In this document: positions 13,801 through 35,209 of the stretch, piece after piece
Numbering within the stretch: the stretch's first letter is position 1
Layout: each line of letters starts with the position of its first letter
Assembly: GCF_963675165.1 (NCBI RefSeq)
Contig: NC_087385.1
Coordinates: 1,488,501 to 1,552,500, forward strand
DNA from: Halichondria panicea
Lineage: Eukaryota; Porifera; Demospongiae; Suberitida; Halichondriidae
DNA: 64,000 nt
Reading direction: 5' to 3'
Program-made: the position numbers and the translations under genes
Notes under the pieces: model-generated
Told to the model about the DNA's origin: nothing
What the model saw: only the letters and a program-made list of their open reading frames with translations
Database searches by the model: none

Positions 13801-16800
13801 GTGGTAGTGGAGGATGTCAACGATAACGATCCAATATTTCAGAATACCAATCCCTTGCAAGTGTTCATTGTTGAGAATGCCGTTGACACCTCGATTGTTG
13901 CCGTGGTAGCAGCCACTGATGCAGACACAGGGACTAATGCTCACATCCGTTACACAATCACATCTGGGAACGACGGTAATTATAAAGAACTCGTAACTTA
14001 TATCCCCAATTTAAAGATGTATAGTATTCCATAATTTTTTTCGGAGCTCTGTCATGTGATATGGTAACCACCAGTGCCCCACCTCCCTATGCATGCACAT
14101 GTATACGAAATTCTGCTCACTCTGTCTGTTTGTTGCAAACTATACACATGTATCAAATATATACTGTCCCTATGTCTATAGGCACGTTTCAACTGGACGC
14201 TGAGACTGGTCACCTGACTGTCGCTATCCAGGCCAACCTGGACCGTGAGACCAACACCGATTACACCCTGATGGTCCAGGCAGAGAATGACCTAGCCGCT
14301 GGTGGCACACCCGCTACTGTGAGTTGTCTGATTGGTTGCGTCTTGGTGCCCTTTGTAGAGTTGAATTAGTGCATTCCGTACAGTGCATCAATGTTAGATT
14401 GCACGTACGTATGTCAGTAAGAAGCTGTTATGAAGAAATATTTATTCGCTCACAGGTGTACATTGTACGTATTTGTTATCTAACAATAAGCATTGTACTG
14501 TAGTTAAAATAAGCATCTGTGCATGTAAAACATGTTACTGTTGTACTCCATGCATGCAGCTGACGATTGCAATCTCTGTGACTGGGACCAACGACCATAG
14601 CCCCATCTTTGGAGAAACTCAATATGTTGCCACTTTGGCCGAGAGGAATGAAATTACCATGGTGACGGTTACGGTTGGTGCTCCTGTCGACACGGTACTT
14701 GCCACGGACCAGGATGAGCCAAACACGGCAGCTGGTATGATAGAGTACAGGATACTCACTGGAAACATGCTCAATGAAGTGACTGTCTTTGATATTCCTG
14801 ACCCTATTGTAAGTGAACTGGTTACGTTGAGAGCTCTACAAGTAAATTATTCTGTTCTATAGCAAAATTGAATCTATAGCAAAAATGAACGTGCATGCAT
14901 GCATGGCTATTACATGCACTTTATTACACAAAGTGAAGCTGCAAATAGTGCATGGTTACCCCATACAAGCAAGTTACTCGATCTCTATATATGAGAATTA
15001 AATACAATAATGATTTACATGGCGTATTGTTGTCTCCTCTTGTAGCAAGGAGCTGTGATAGTTCTGAGGCCGGATCTGTTGAACTACGAGGAGAGGACTC
15101 AGTGGGACCTGGTCATCGAGGCCTATGATCTAGTGTCTCCCATCACAGAGAGAAGACAGGTAATTAAATGATCTACGTACATATAATGTACATGTAGTCT
15201 AGATTTCATGAAGGAAGAAACATTTGTGATTACCATTGTATAACCAATAATGTATAGTCGTTTGTTCAATTACTCCATTGATCTGTTTACTTTATATGTT
15301 TACTGTAAAATTATTGCTGCAGTATAATTATGTGTATACGTAGCTAAATGCATGTATTGTAGTAATGATGTCCATTCTTTCCCATGCAGGACTCCACTCA
15401 CCTGATAATCAACATCATAGATTTGAACGACAACATCCCGATGTTTACTCAACCCTCCTACAGTGCCACTATCGTGGAGACCGACACTGTAGCAATGTTG
15501 GTGAGCAAGTGCACACATACGTACATGAACAGAAGTTTGGTAGTTCAATGAAGTTTGGTGCCCTCTGTATATTCTAGTCAATTTCGGGCACAAACACTCT
15601 TTTATAGCTTAAATACATGTACCATATTATACTGCTTGAGATGGAGAAAGGCTACAAAAGGGTATACATAATATATATTTGCAACTATTTTGCTTCTTTT
15701 TTTGTGTGTTCATTATCTTTTACTCTTTGTTTCCAGTTTCCGTCAATCAGAGCGACAGACTTGGATGCCGGTGGCAACGACCCTCTGGAATACTTCCTCG
15801 AGAGCGGCATTCCGTTTACTATTTCCGCAGACGGTACCTCTCTTACAGCCACTCAGCCCATCGATCGTGAGACTATCCCATCTTTCAACTCCGTTATCAG
15901 AGTGCAAGATGGCTCAGGGAACACAGCGCTCGCCGACCTAATAGTCGAGGTGATCGATATCAACGATAATGCACCGAGATTCTTGCTTACTGCTGAGGAA
16001 CTAGCTATCAATATCCCAGAGAATTTGAATATATTTCCACACCCGGATAGTCTTATTAGAACGGTGGAAGCCGTGGACGATGATGAAGGCGATAATGCAA
16101 GAATTACATATCGTTTATCGGGAGGACGTGGGAATTTCGATATTACTCAGTCAACAGGTGTGGTTCGACTAATTGTTCCGTTGGATAGAGACACAATAGC
16201 CAGTCGCTACATTCTCAACGTGACGGCAACAGATGGATTGCATACCAGCTGGCGTGCTTTTACAGCAAATATTGAAAACATCAATGATAATAATCCTGAA
16301 TTCTTACAGGCCGTATGGGAGGGTACTCTTGCAGAAGATGCACCAATCGGATCGACCCTACTATCGGTAGATATGAGCACTCAATTACCCACCTTTTTAC
16401 GACTTATGGCTGAAGATTTGGATCCGGAATCGAACGTTACGTATAAACTATCACCGACTGATGTCCCACCAAACCTCCCATTCCGCGTCACCTTCGATGG
16501 CTATATAGTGACAACTGCCGCTCTAGATAGAGAGCAGCAGGAGCGACATTCTTTCGCGGTGCAAGCCACAGATGGATTCCGTATTGCCCTAACGGAGGCT
16601 ATAGTGGAGGTAGTTATCGGAGATGTGAACGACGAGAGTCCGCAATTTCAGCAGCCGAGCTATGAGGTCGATGTGTACGAGTTGACGCCCAGAGATGCTA
16701 TATTCCTCATCCTGCAAGCTAATGATGCCGATGCTGGTACTAATTCTGAGATCACCTATCGCATCGCAACGGACCAGGGTGGCAATACTATTCAGTTCGC

Positions 16801-19800
16801 TATCGATATGACAACAGGTGCACTCTCCCCAACTGAAGTAGTCAATATTGGCGGATCTATAGATACGACGATCGTCCTTATGGTTGAAGCCTCTGATATG
16901 GGAACACCCTCTGTAATGCGTACAACTGTAAACGTGCAACTGACTCTGGTGGACAGGAACTTGGAGGCACCTGCTTTCACAGAGATTTTGTATACATTTT
17001 CTGCGGCTGAGAATGTTGATAATGTCCCTGTAGGCACAGTGGTTGCCATGGATTCGACGGGTGATCAGGACGCTGTCATTACTTACAGCATAGTCAGTGG
17101 ACATAATCTGTTTGTCATCGATACTGCAACAGTGAGTGTCATATAGAGGGTCTATACGTAATGTACATGCATGTACGTTTACGTTGCAAGAAAAGTTCTT
17201 TATACATATTGAGCATAGAGTGTGTATAGCATGTAGTAGTGTAGTAACTTGTCCGTTCATTGTTATGTATTTCCCCTCAGGGTTTCATCCGTTCAGTAGT
17301 TCCGTTGGACCGAGAGGGAAGAGATCTCTACACGTTCACCATCTCGGCAGTAGACAGTGCAGCTCAGCCTAGAACTGGGTTCACTACCGTAAGTTGCATG
17401 TATATAGACGATGCACAATGAGTCCAGTATATGTGACATCATGCATAGCTACTCTCTGCAACATTAGCATTTGGTTGATTTGGCAACATGTATAGTTGCT
17501 GTACGTACAAATGTATCCACGTGTGCTTAGCCTTGTCCCTACGCCCACTTCTGCTCCTATTAATTGCTTGGTTGAAAGACGAGAGGATACATGTAGAGAC
17601 AACCCTATGATTGAAGAACTTTCTTACTCAAGAGGCCTGTGTAGGAGGGCGATTGCACGAGGCTAGTATTTTCTCTAGTTGTTAGCTCGTAAGTTGTGGC
17701 ATTGTATATTTGTTTCATCACCATGCAGGTTGTGGTTTCGGTGGAGGATATAAACGACAACGAACCTTTCTTTGACCCTGAATCGTACCCGGTATTTGTG
17801 TCAGAGAACACCCAGATAGGAACCACGGTGGTCCGAGTGATGGCCTTCGATATCGATGCAGGTACCAACGCTGAACTCACTTACAGCATATTCACACAAA
17901 GCCCCGGAGATATTCCAGGTAAGTCTATACCTTAAAGATCACTGTGATATATCTATAATTATACTGTACGCACGTATTTAATGCCTATACTAATAATACC
18001 TAGTGTTTGCTTGTCCATTAGTGTAGTTCGAAGATGTTCAGAGTGGTCGAACCACATCGAACACCTGTAGAACACTGTGATTAAAACGTACATAATTATT
18101 AGTTTTCGTGCTTGTTGAACTGAAATTGTAATGCGCTGGGTCAATTTGTATTAATTATTTCGTCACTTAGAAAATCTCACATGTAAAGTTTTCTACATAA
18201 TATTATGTAGTGTTTGAGATCAACCAGATGGGAGAGATTACGACGCTAGTGGATATCGACCGAGAGGTGGTGGGCGTGTACAACCTGGTGGTCCAGGTCA
18301 CTGACAGCAGCGTCAACCCACAGACTACACAAACTGACGTCATGATAACCATCAACGATGTCAATGACAACACACCAAGATTTGTGTCTGGAGCTGTGCT
18401 CTCTGGCACCCCCGTGGAAATACCAGAGGTATAGAGAAAACTCATTAGACAAGATTAGCGTTATAACGCCCGATAATTTGTCTCTCTTAGAATATTCTGA
18501 GCACCTCCCACACTTCATGCACGATTGATACTGCCACACCCCATGCACGATTGATACTGCCACACCTCATGCATGATTGATACTGCCACACCCCATGCAC
18601 GATTGATACTGCCACACCTCATGCACGATTGATACTGCCACACCCCATGCACGATTGATACTGCCACACCCCATGCATGATTGATACTGCCACACCCCAT
18701 GCACGATTGATACTGCCACACTTCATGCACGATTGATACTGCCACACCCCATGCACGATTGATACTGCCACACCCCATGCACGATTGATACTGCCACACC
18801 CCATGCACGATTGATACTGCCACACCTCATGCACGATTGATACTGCCACACCCCATGCACGATTGATACTGCCACACCCCATGCACAGGATGCCGAGCCT
18901 GGGACCCTGGTCACTACACTCCAGGCAGAGGATCCGGACTTTCAGCTGAATGGGATTGTGGGATACTATTTTGATAATCTGGCTCGGACACTAGGTCCGT
19001 TCCAGATCGACCGTGACACTGGGGAAATAACACTGAGGCCAGGCATGGATGGGGAACTGGACAGAGAGATAGACAACTTGTATGAAGTAAGTTGTTTAAT
19101 TGATTGCCGGAAGACATGCTACAATTAATGTAGCTTGCTTTGTACTGATTTGTTTTTATGAGTTGGAATCTTCTTATTTAATATCAGGGTATGTACATTT
19201 TGTAATGATAGTTAGCTATGGACAGAGAAAAGTTACTTGTGTGCCCCCCCCCCCCCCCAAGGCAATGACTGTGCCTCCCCTTGCAGCTGCGAGTGATAGC
19301 GGCTGACCTGAGGGGTCTCGGTGATACCAGTCGCTCTGTCTCAGGAGTGGTGAGAGTACAAGTGTTGGACATCAACGACAACCTACCTACCTTTCTTGAC
19401 CCGGTGAGAATCACATGACACAGCTATAGCAACAAGCTTACAATCATATAACACTCATTGTATACTTCATTATAGTACGTACGTGTCATATCGTATTGGA
19501 TACATTGCATAATTATACAAGTGCTCCTCTCTACACACACATATGCACTCACTATAGCTGTACGAGTTTGCTATTTTGGAGTCCTATCCCCTGAATACCC
19601 CCTATGGAGCAGTGGTGGGCACTGATCTCGACGTCGGAATAAACGCTGAACTCAACTATTTCTTCATCGGAGATGATAGTAAGAGATTACTCATTCACTT
19701 GCATGATGGTTTTATTATATCATTTTGTCTGTGCAGACAGAGACAATTCGTCTTGTTCCAACCAGTTCTGTGTTGATCGGTTGACTGGAGAATTAATACT

Positions 19801-22800
19801 CGTCAAAACTTTGGTACGTTACACATCCTCACACACCCCTCACTCACTTCACACATCTCACACATCTCACACACCTCACACATCTCACACACCTCACACA
19901 CTCAGGATCACGAGGCCTCTGAGTCCCACCTCCTGACTCTGGCCGTCACCAACTCACCCATCCTTGAATTCAACGTAAGTATTCACCGGCCATACTTGCT
20001 TAGCAATAATTATTTATTACCATTGTTTTGCTTCTCTACAGGAAACGACAGGAATGCCCATTGGTAAGAATATTTTAGAAATGAGCAAGCCCACGAATTT
20101 ATCATAACCATAGGTCATTGGGATTAGTCAGCTGATTAAGGAATTAAACTGCTGTATAGATCTAGTTATACTTGTTAGCATGCTCTAGATCTCTGTGTGT
20201 TCTGTGTTTCCATTATGTAGCTGCCACCACTGGGACACTGTCGGTGACTGTCATTGATGCCAATGACAATAGCCCTGTGTTCGTACAGTCCACTCTGTTT
20301 GCAGCTGTCGCTGAGGAAGCTCAGTTTGGAACCACCATCACAACGGTTGAGGTGAGGCCATTGCTCGGCAATCTCTCCGCGCTTTTTTAATCTCTGTAAC
20401 TGTACCATGCATCGTGTGCAACCTAACCTACAAACTTGGTCGTTGTTGCCATCTAACCCATTCACACTATACCACCTGCTTTTATATCTCGGTACCATAT
20501 AAAGGCAGCTATACGTAGATTAAAAAATGTCTCGAGGCAATTCCTTCAGTGTATTTGTACGTATTCAGCTCAACGTGAATGTCGCATTCATTCTCATCTT
20601 GTAACCCCTGCAGGCAATTGATTCGGACAGCCTGAATGGGAGCATTGTGTGGTTCGAGGTAGTGACCCCCCAAGTGCCGTACCTGGTGGACCGTGACACG
20701 GGTGTAGTTACCACGGCCGGTGTATTCTCCGGACTCAGCGGTACACGACAGGAGGTCACAATGAGAGCATACGACAACTTTGGACAAGTACCTACATTCT
20801 CGTCCATGGGAATCATGATCGTGAGTACTGTACACAAGTAGTGTTTTGCTGCTAATATCATATATAGCTACGTATTGCAGTACGTGTATGACACTCCCAT
20901 TACTGTCTGTGGACATTTTACTTTAGATTGGCTGCATTATTTTTAACATCTCGTATTGCAGTACGTGTATGACACTCCCATTACTGTCTGTGGACATTTT
21001 ACTTTAGATTGGCTGCATTATTTTTAACATCTCTCTGCAGGTGCAAGTATACAAACAGACGGAACTGGTGATCATAACCTTCTCTAGGGACAAGGAGGTG
21101 GTGGAGGCAAAAATAGGCAGGATCATGGCGTAAGTTAACAATTGAGTAGTATTCTGTATACATACATACATACGTGCATGTAATAATTTATAACAATTAT
21201 ATACTTGAAATTTAACTGCCATTCAGACGACTTGTATCCAAGAGCCATCTCCGTTTTGAAACCAGCACAGTATTCGATCTCCCTAATAGTTACAGTCGGC
21301 TAAGTATCAAGACCCCTTCCAAACTTTTACCGAAAGACCATGCACCTCCTCTATCTAGTTTCTGTAATGTTCCTCCTGTGATTTTGACCTCGCTATATAT
21401 AAATATCTCACAGATATAGCACATCAGTTTAGCTGTTCACAGCTAAATGTGTATGTGTACGTACGTATTATACTTAAAGGTTGCATTGTCTCCGGTAATG
21501 AATTGCTTGTGCAGAGCTCTTGAGGAAGTGACTAGTGCTCGGATCACCATCACAGAGGTCAGGGTGGAGGTCACTGATGCAGGGGAGGTCGACATCTCAG
21601 GGTAAGTTCCTTCAATTATATACATCACGTGTGTATTCAAGCACTCCCCTACGCCTATTATATAGGACACAATTGATAGTTGCTTTCTGGTGTGCAGGGT
21701 AGTGTTCTTCAACGCACATTATGTCTCTAATAAAAACAAGCTCTTACCTCTCTCTTCCTACCCCCCCCCCCTCCCCTAGGACTGACGTACTGTTCTTCAC
21801 CCTTGATCCCGATTCTGGTAATGTGATTAACCCATCCATTATTGTCAGAAGGATTGATCAGAACTACCCGATACTGGATAATGCCTTGTCCGATTGCAAA
21901 GTGGAGAGAATCAGGGTAAGAGTCCAGCTTGTGTGGACTGGAAACCTCTCTATAGATCTATCATACACATGGTCTAAATAGACCATTTTATAGCAAATGC
22001 TCATTTTAAAACAGTATGCATGGCTGCATTTAAGGGATGGGAGCAAGGAGGTTTCCCTTTGAAACTGTCTTGGCCCTCTGAAAAGTACTTCGCACCCCAA
22101 GTCACCCTGGCACTAACCCTGTATGCAGGCCTACGGTGTTAGGCCATTTTGTACAGTAAATACGTAGTATCGATGTCTCTCGATACGTATGAAAACCCCA
22201 AATAATCAACTGGTTCCAGCCACCATTACAGCCACAACATCCCCTCCTCACAGGCATTTAATTCTATGGCTGCCACGTCTCCCGTCCCAGTGTGGTTGTG
22301 GGTGGTCCTGGCTATCCTGGCTGCAGGTGTACTCTGTATGTGCTGCTGCTTCCTCATTGGCTGCGTCGTCGAGAGGAGGAGGTAACAAAATACACATGAG
22401 TAGGAGAATTTTATTTATATCGTTTCGGTTTTTTTGCACATGCAGGAGTCGAAGATGGAAGAAGAAAGGTATGAATGTGAAGACCACTCCTATAGACTAA
22501 TTTTTGTTACTACAGAGTATAGTACACAATACGGTGTTGTGCATATACCGTTATAATTCGTAAGCAATATCGCCGTGTCAATCATCGATATTTTCACAGC
22601 CACACAGAGTGTTGATCAGTACGCTACTGTGGACTACAGTGCCTTCAACAACCCTCTCTGGGTCTCGCCCTACGATGGCATGGATACCAGGTGAACTAAC
22701 AATACAGTCTACTTCATAGAAGATATAATTACATACGTATATGTATGCTTGTCATTTGAGTGCATAAATACCATGCATGTACGTAGCTTATACGGTACTA

Positions 22801-23721
22801 TACCAATCTAGTTTTGTTTGCTTGATTATTGCACCACATGTGCAGCTCTACGGTGTCAACCGGCTCCACAGCTGAGAATTCCAATCCTCTCTACGAGTCT
22901 CAGGTTAGCTTTACTGTTCTGCCTTGTACCGGATCACCAGCTGTGTTCTTTTGTGACAAGTGTTAATTAATATAAGTACATGCATGCATGCATGGACTGG
23001 AGTCTGGAGTGTAACCACTGATGGGTATACGTATATGTAGGTTCATATAACAGTGTCCCGAAGTACCCATACATGCAGTCACAAATATTTCTCTCTCCCC
23101 TGCACACAAACAATTATTATTATTATACCTCTCTCTACTCACAGGAGCTGACCATCGAGATGTTCCAGGACGATGGGGAAGACGAGGAAGAAAAGAAGGA
23201 GAAGGTGACCAAGAAGAGCCGTAAGCCGGTAAAGGCCCCGCCCCTCACCATACCCGGCCCTGTCGTTAAGAGGAGCGATGGATTGTACGACTCACAGGTG
23301 AAACTATAAGACTTTTATATTATACAATCAATGTACATGCTTCGTTGATTTTGCATAGTGTGATTCCTTTGAATTTACATGATTCTAGACTACAGATAGA
23401 TATTTCAGTCTGTACAGTCATTGTGCTTACATTACGTTTATGTATAAGCAATGGAGCTTCCTTTTTAGTGTTACATGTATATACTGCACGGCAGTATTAA
23501 CTGTTTTTTTTTACTACTGACAGGAGATTGAGATTGAGATGTATGATGAGCTTGATGACCCTGGGTCGGACAGAGACAGTAACGTGGACCTGATACGAAG
23601 CTCCACCCCCAGTAGCGGCCTCGCTGGCAAAAGGGGCGGCAAGGGACGGGCCCACTATTCTAGAGACGACGAACTCTTAGACGCAGCCGTGGGGGGTCGT
23701 CACGGGAGGTCTTACTTCTAA
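4863..23721 (+). CDS. Giant cadherin with about 21 EC repeats, MAD-like domain, TM and tail
   Basis: Complete model of 50 exons whose phases all agree (about 7,971 nt, 2,656 aa). Exons: 4863-4941, 5207-5257, 5316-5482, 6358-6420, 6550-6636, 6840-6935, 7008-7109, 7187-7318, 7413-7497, 7645-7961, 8177-8311, 8398-8598, 9086-9156, 9378-9612, 9793-10005, 10213-10467, 10858-10963, 11357-11493, 11703-11821, 11880-11967, 12091-12177, 12455-12601, 12936-13172, 13442-13594, 13795-13975, 14182-14318, 14560-14808, 15046-15159, 15390-15500, 15737-17131, 17281-17388, 17729-17918, 18211-18428, 18889-19086, 19287-19403, 19558-19678, 19737-19813, 19906-19974, 20042-20063, 20221-20351, 20614-20820, 21041-21129, 21515-21601, 21780-21915, 22254-22381, 22446-22468, 22600-22690, 22846-22903, 23145-23297, 23524-23721. 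A signal peptide (residues 1-22) is followed by about 21 repeats with linkers such as DVNDNEP, DINDNNP, DVNDNTP and DINDNAP; a few linkers are degenerate (GTNDHSP, LVDRNLEAP). Residues about 2337-2440 form a non-EC domain, then a TM helix (about 2450-2475) and an acidic/basic tail with NPLW and NPLY motifs. Confidence 0.9.
5493..5609. repeat. 39-bp tandem repeat, three copies, cadherin intron 3
   Basis: The unit starts GTTAGTGTGCGGTAATGTAG and is repeated three times with few changes, just after the donor site at 5483. The rest of this 875-bp intron (to 6357) holds nothing recognisable. Confidence 0.9.
8760..9029 (+). mobile_element. Inverted-repeat transposon (MITE) copy 1, in a cadherin intron
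   Basis: It begins TTAGACACTG and ends AGTGTCTAA. The first 84 bases (8760-8843) fold on themselves: TTAGACACTGTTT pairs with AAACAGTGTCTAA around inverted TTTAGAAG/CTTCTAAA arms. A CCCATGTACTT unit is tandemly repeated four times near 8966-9006. A second copy lies in the opposite orientation at 51298-51601. Confidence 0.85.
10605..10778. mobile_element. Short MITE with CAGGGTGTCATACAGG termini
   Basis: The ends CAGGGTGTCATACAGG and CCTGTATGACACCCTG are perfect inverted repeats around G-rich and C-rich inner arms. It lies in the cadherin intron 10468-10857. Confidence 0.85.
13771..13794. repeat. CA microsatellite at a splice acceptor
   Basis: An uninterrupted CA run ends in the acceptor CACAG before the exon at 13795, so it occupies the normal pyrimidine-tract position. 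Confidence 0.9.
18509..18886. repeat. 26-bp minisatellite, 14 full copies plus a partial one
   Basis: The unit CACACCCCATGCACGATTGA plus TACTGC is repeated head to tail with occasional C/T and G/A changes. It fills the intron between exons 18211-18428 and 18889-19086. The last, partial copy (CACACCCCATGCAC) runs directly into the acceptor AG at 18887-18888. Confidence 0.95.
19826..19904. repeat. CACACCTCACACATCT-type simple repeat
   Basis: Degenerate CACAC/CTCAC repeat filling nearly all of a 92-bp cadherin intron up to its acceptor at 19905. Confidence 0.8.
20871..21032. repeat. Perfect 81-bp tandem duplication
   Basis: 20871-20951 and 20952-21032 read the same base for base. Each copy contains ATTGCAG, a potential splice acceptor. 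It lies in the intron just before the exon at 21041. Confidence 0.95.
21041..21915 (+). other. Membrane-proximal MAD/SEA-like domain of the plus-strand cadherin
   Basis: Three exons (21041-21129, 21515-21601, 21780-21915) encode about 104 residues between the last cadherin repeat and the TM helix. The order is a beta-strand (ELVIITFSRDKE), a helix (VVEAKIGRIMAALEEVTSA), a strand (RITITEVRV), then TDVLFFTLDPDSGNVI and a final helical stretch ending in the basic DCKVERIR. This alternating strand/helix plan in this position recalls the ferredoxin-like membrane-adjacent domain known in cadherin-23 and protocadherin-15. That match is from pattern memory, not alignment. Confidence 0.5.
22254..23721 (+). 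other. TM helix and cytoplasmic tail of the plus-strand cadherin
   Basis: Exon 22254-22381 encodes a hydrophobic helix (VWLWVVLAILAAGVLC) followed by a Cys cluster and a stop-transfer run of Arg. The tail exons carry YATVDYSAFNNPLW, NPLYES (an NPxY-like motif), an acidic then lysine-rich segment (EDEEEKKEKVTKKSRK), and a final exon with acidic and Gly/Arg-rich stretches ending in GRSYF. No beta-catenin-type site was recognised, so this is not a classical cadherin tail. Confidence 0.8.
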
Positions 23722-23935
23722 CACTTCATGAAAAAGAGTTTTACATTGTGCTTTAGCTGTAACTATATTGTCCATAAACTACATGACATTGTATATAGTT
23801 CACTGTCCACTATGTTACCATAATAGTCAGTAGATCTATAATTATTTATAGCTATATATATATATATATTTATACAATTTTTGTAGTACAACACATCAAA
23901 ATCTATCGTTTGAACTTTAATGTGTATTTTTATAG

Positions 23936-33550
<9,615 letters not shown>

Positions 33551-33768
33551 CTTGGTATGAGTTGCAGCGCTAGCGTATAATTATCGTGAATTCCTAGCAT
33601 TTATAGCTTGCTTTTTAGCTAGCTCAAATTATTTGTGGTAACGATCGTCAACAATAAAAGTCAGCATAAATACATGTTAGTCCATAGCTAGATCTAGTTT
33701 ATAGTCAATAGTGTACTATTTATTACCTATGCTACAACATTCTGTTCAAGTAGTCTTTGCCTCTTGGA

Positions 33769-34712
33769 TCACACAGTCTTGTTGCAGGCAGCTGGCACAT
33801 TGCTGCCAGTGTAAGCACTGCAGATCTCTTTGACCATACCATCATTCTCAGCATTGGTGTTATGCTGTAGGGAAATAAGACGCAATCGCTATTTTGAGCA
33901 CACACTCTGATATTATGTATATATAGCTAACCTCTCCATTGATGGTGATCCAGGGGGTATACTTGTGAGGGGGGTTGAGTTGGCTTGTCATGTTGGCAAA
34001 CATCAGCTCAAGCCTGAAAAAAAATACGTGAAGACGCTTTATCAAAATAATTCTTAATTAACAGATGCTATAACTTACTTGTGCCCCATGTCTCCGGATT
34101 GACAGGCGTTGATCTGGTCCCAGTCTAGTTTGGTCTCAGACGCACAACTCTCGGCTTTCTTGAGATCCTGTTTCTCTTTGTACTGGTCAATACAGTGCAA
34201 GAATGGCCAAAACTGCATCCTATGAAAATAGTGACGACAAAATAATATTGTACTGTACCAACAATTGGAGCTACTACGAGCTACATATATGTAGTAAAGG
34301 ACTCCAAACTCACTGATCAGGGTAGTAGTTGAGGACACAGGCCATGACAGTGTTCATGACACACTCCATCTTTCCATGCTGACATTCAAACTTGCTATTG
34401 TTCATTATCTTTGCATTGCCCCAGGGGACGTATTTCAGGGTGAATATATCTGGGAGCTGCAGAGGATTGCAATAATTTTAGAGGGTACATAACTGCACTA
34501 GCTAGCTGCGTCCTCATGCTCAATTCTCAAGAGGCTTGGAAAATTGTAGCTGCACATAGACATACCTGCTTAAAAGCATCCGTCAGTGGTCCATTGCTCA
34601 GTTCCAGACAGTAAGGACAGAGTGCTTCAGCATAGAATCCCACCACCACCTTGTCTGCTGAGGATGCAGGAGCAAGACACAGAGCCAAGGCTACTAGGAT
34701 AAGGGAGTACAT
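33769..34712 (-). CDS. GILT-type lysosomal thiol reductase, copy 1
   Basis: Gamma-interferon-inducible lysosomal thiol reductase family: reduces protein disulfides at acid pH in endolysosomes. Five in-phase exons give 202 aa: 34566-34712, 34314-34456, 34079-34219, 33932-34013, 33769-33864. A signal peptide (MYSLILVALALCLAPASSA) is followed by the active-site CPYC (residues 32-35) and the family signature CQHGKMEC. Further paired cysteines (LHCIDQ, SCASE, ACQSG, EICSAY, AACN) and the segment TPWITINGE are present. It starts 219 bases upstream of the lyase start on the same strand and is the ancestral-looking member of a local duplication. Confidence 0.93.
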
Positions 34713-35209
34713 CTTTGCTGCTGCAACTATTATGATAAATTATGGTGAAACATCATGTGATTAATGAATTTTAGTCACAACTTAACACTCCCTCTTTTAT
34801 TAAGTAGCTATTTGAACACACACCAATATCTCCGATCAGGGGGTGTAGTAGTGAGGGTTGGTTACTGAACCATATACCAGGTAATTTCCGGGGGTCAAAT
34901 TAAACCTTCACTTTATAGTGGTTGTGTGCACTAACATGGTCAATGATGATTGCTTCATTCGTGCTCCAGTATTCAACCACGAAACCCCCCCCCCCCAAAA
35001 ATCACCTGCTATACGGTATATTACTTAAATCTACTTTAAAGGCTGATTTATTTGTCCCCGACTTGCTGGTGTTTCCAAATTGGGAAGCTCAGATTATAAA
35101 TTGTGCTTTAGTATGGGCGGAGTCCAATCGACACGAATGCGTATTCACGTCGGTTGGACTCCGTCCAAATAAGCACAGACGTGCGTGACTATAGCAATGC
35201 CTGATCACA
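34713..35209. other. GILT1 upstream region; no gene seen
   Basis: About 500 bases without a gene. A hairpin lies at 35118-35166 (GGAGTCCAATCGAC pairing with GTCGGTTGGACTCC). The GCAGCAAAGATG context around the start codon is shared with GILT copy 2, so the duplication includes the proximal upstream sequence. Confidence 0.6.

Noticed and set aside
13678-14034. ORF starting MRESCLN upstream of the exon at 13795
   Set aside because: Only the part after the CA microsatellite acceptor is coding; the start lies in the intron.
15365-15593. ORFs on both strands around the exon at 15390-15500
   Set aside because: Frame shadows of the cadherin exon that encodes DLNDNIP.
16589-17260. 223-codon minus-strand ORF opposite the long cadherin exon
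   Set aside because: Antisense shadow of the 1,395-base coding exon; Cys/His-rich with no domain.
18509-18886. CRISPR-like array
   Set aside because: Units are contiguous with no spacers, and the setting is an animal intron.
18246-18914. Long overlapping minus-strand ORFs (repeated WQYQSC/GSINRA peptides)
   Set aside because: They are translations of the 26-bp minisatellite inside a cadherin intron; three shifted units give a false 26-residue repeat.
21227-21300. Possible extra cadherin exon (RLVSKSHLRFETSTVF)
   Set aside because: It has an acceptor but no good donor, and joining 21129 directly to 21515 keeps frame and gives a more sensible domain.
23722-23935. Separate small gene between cadherin and lyase
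   Set aside because: Only 214 AT-rich bases between two convergent stop codons, best explained as 3' untranslated sequence of both genes.
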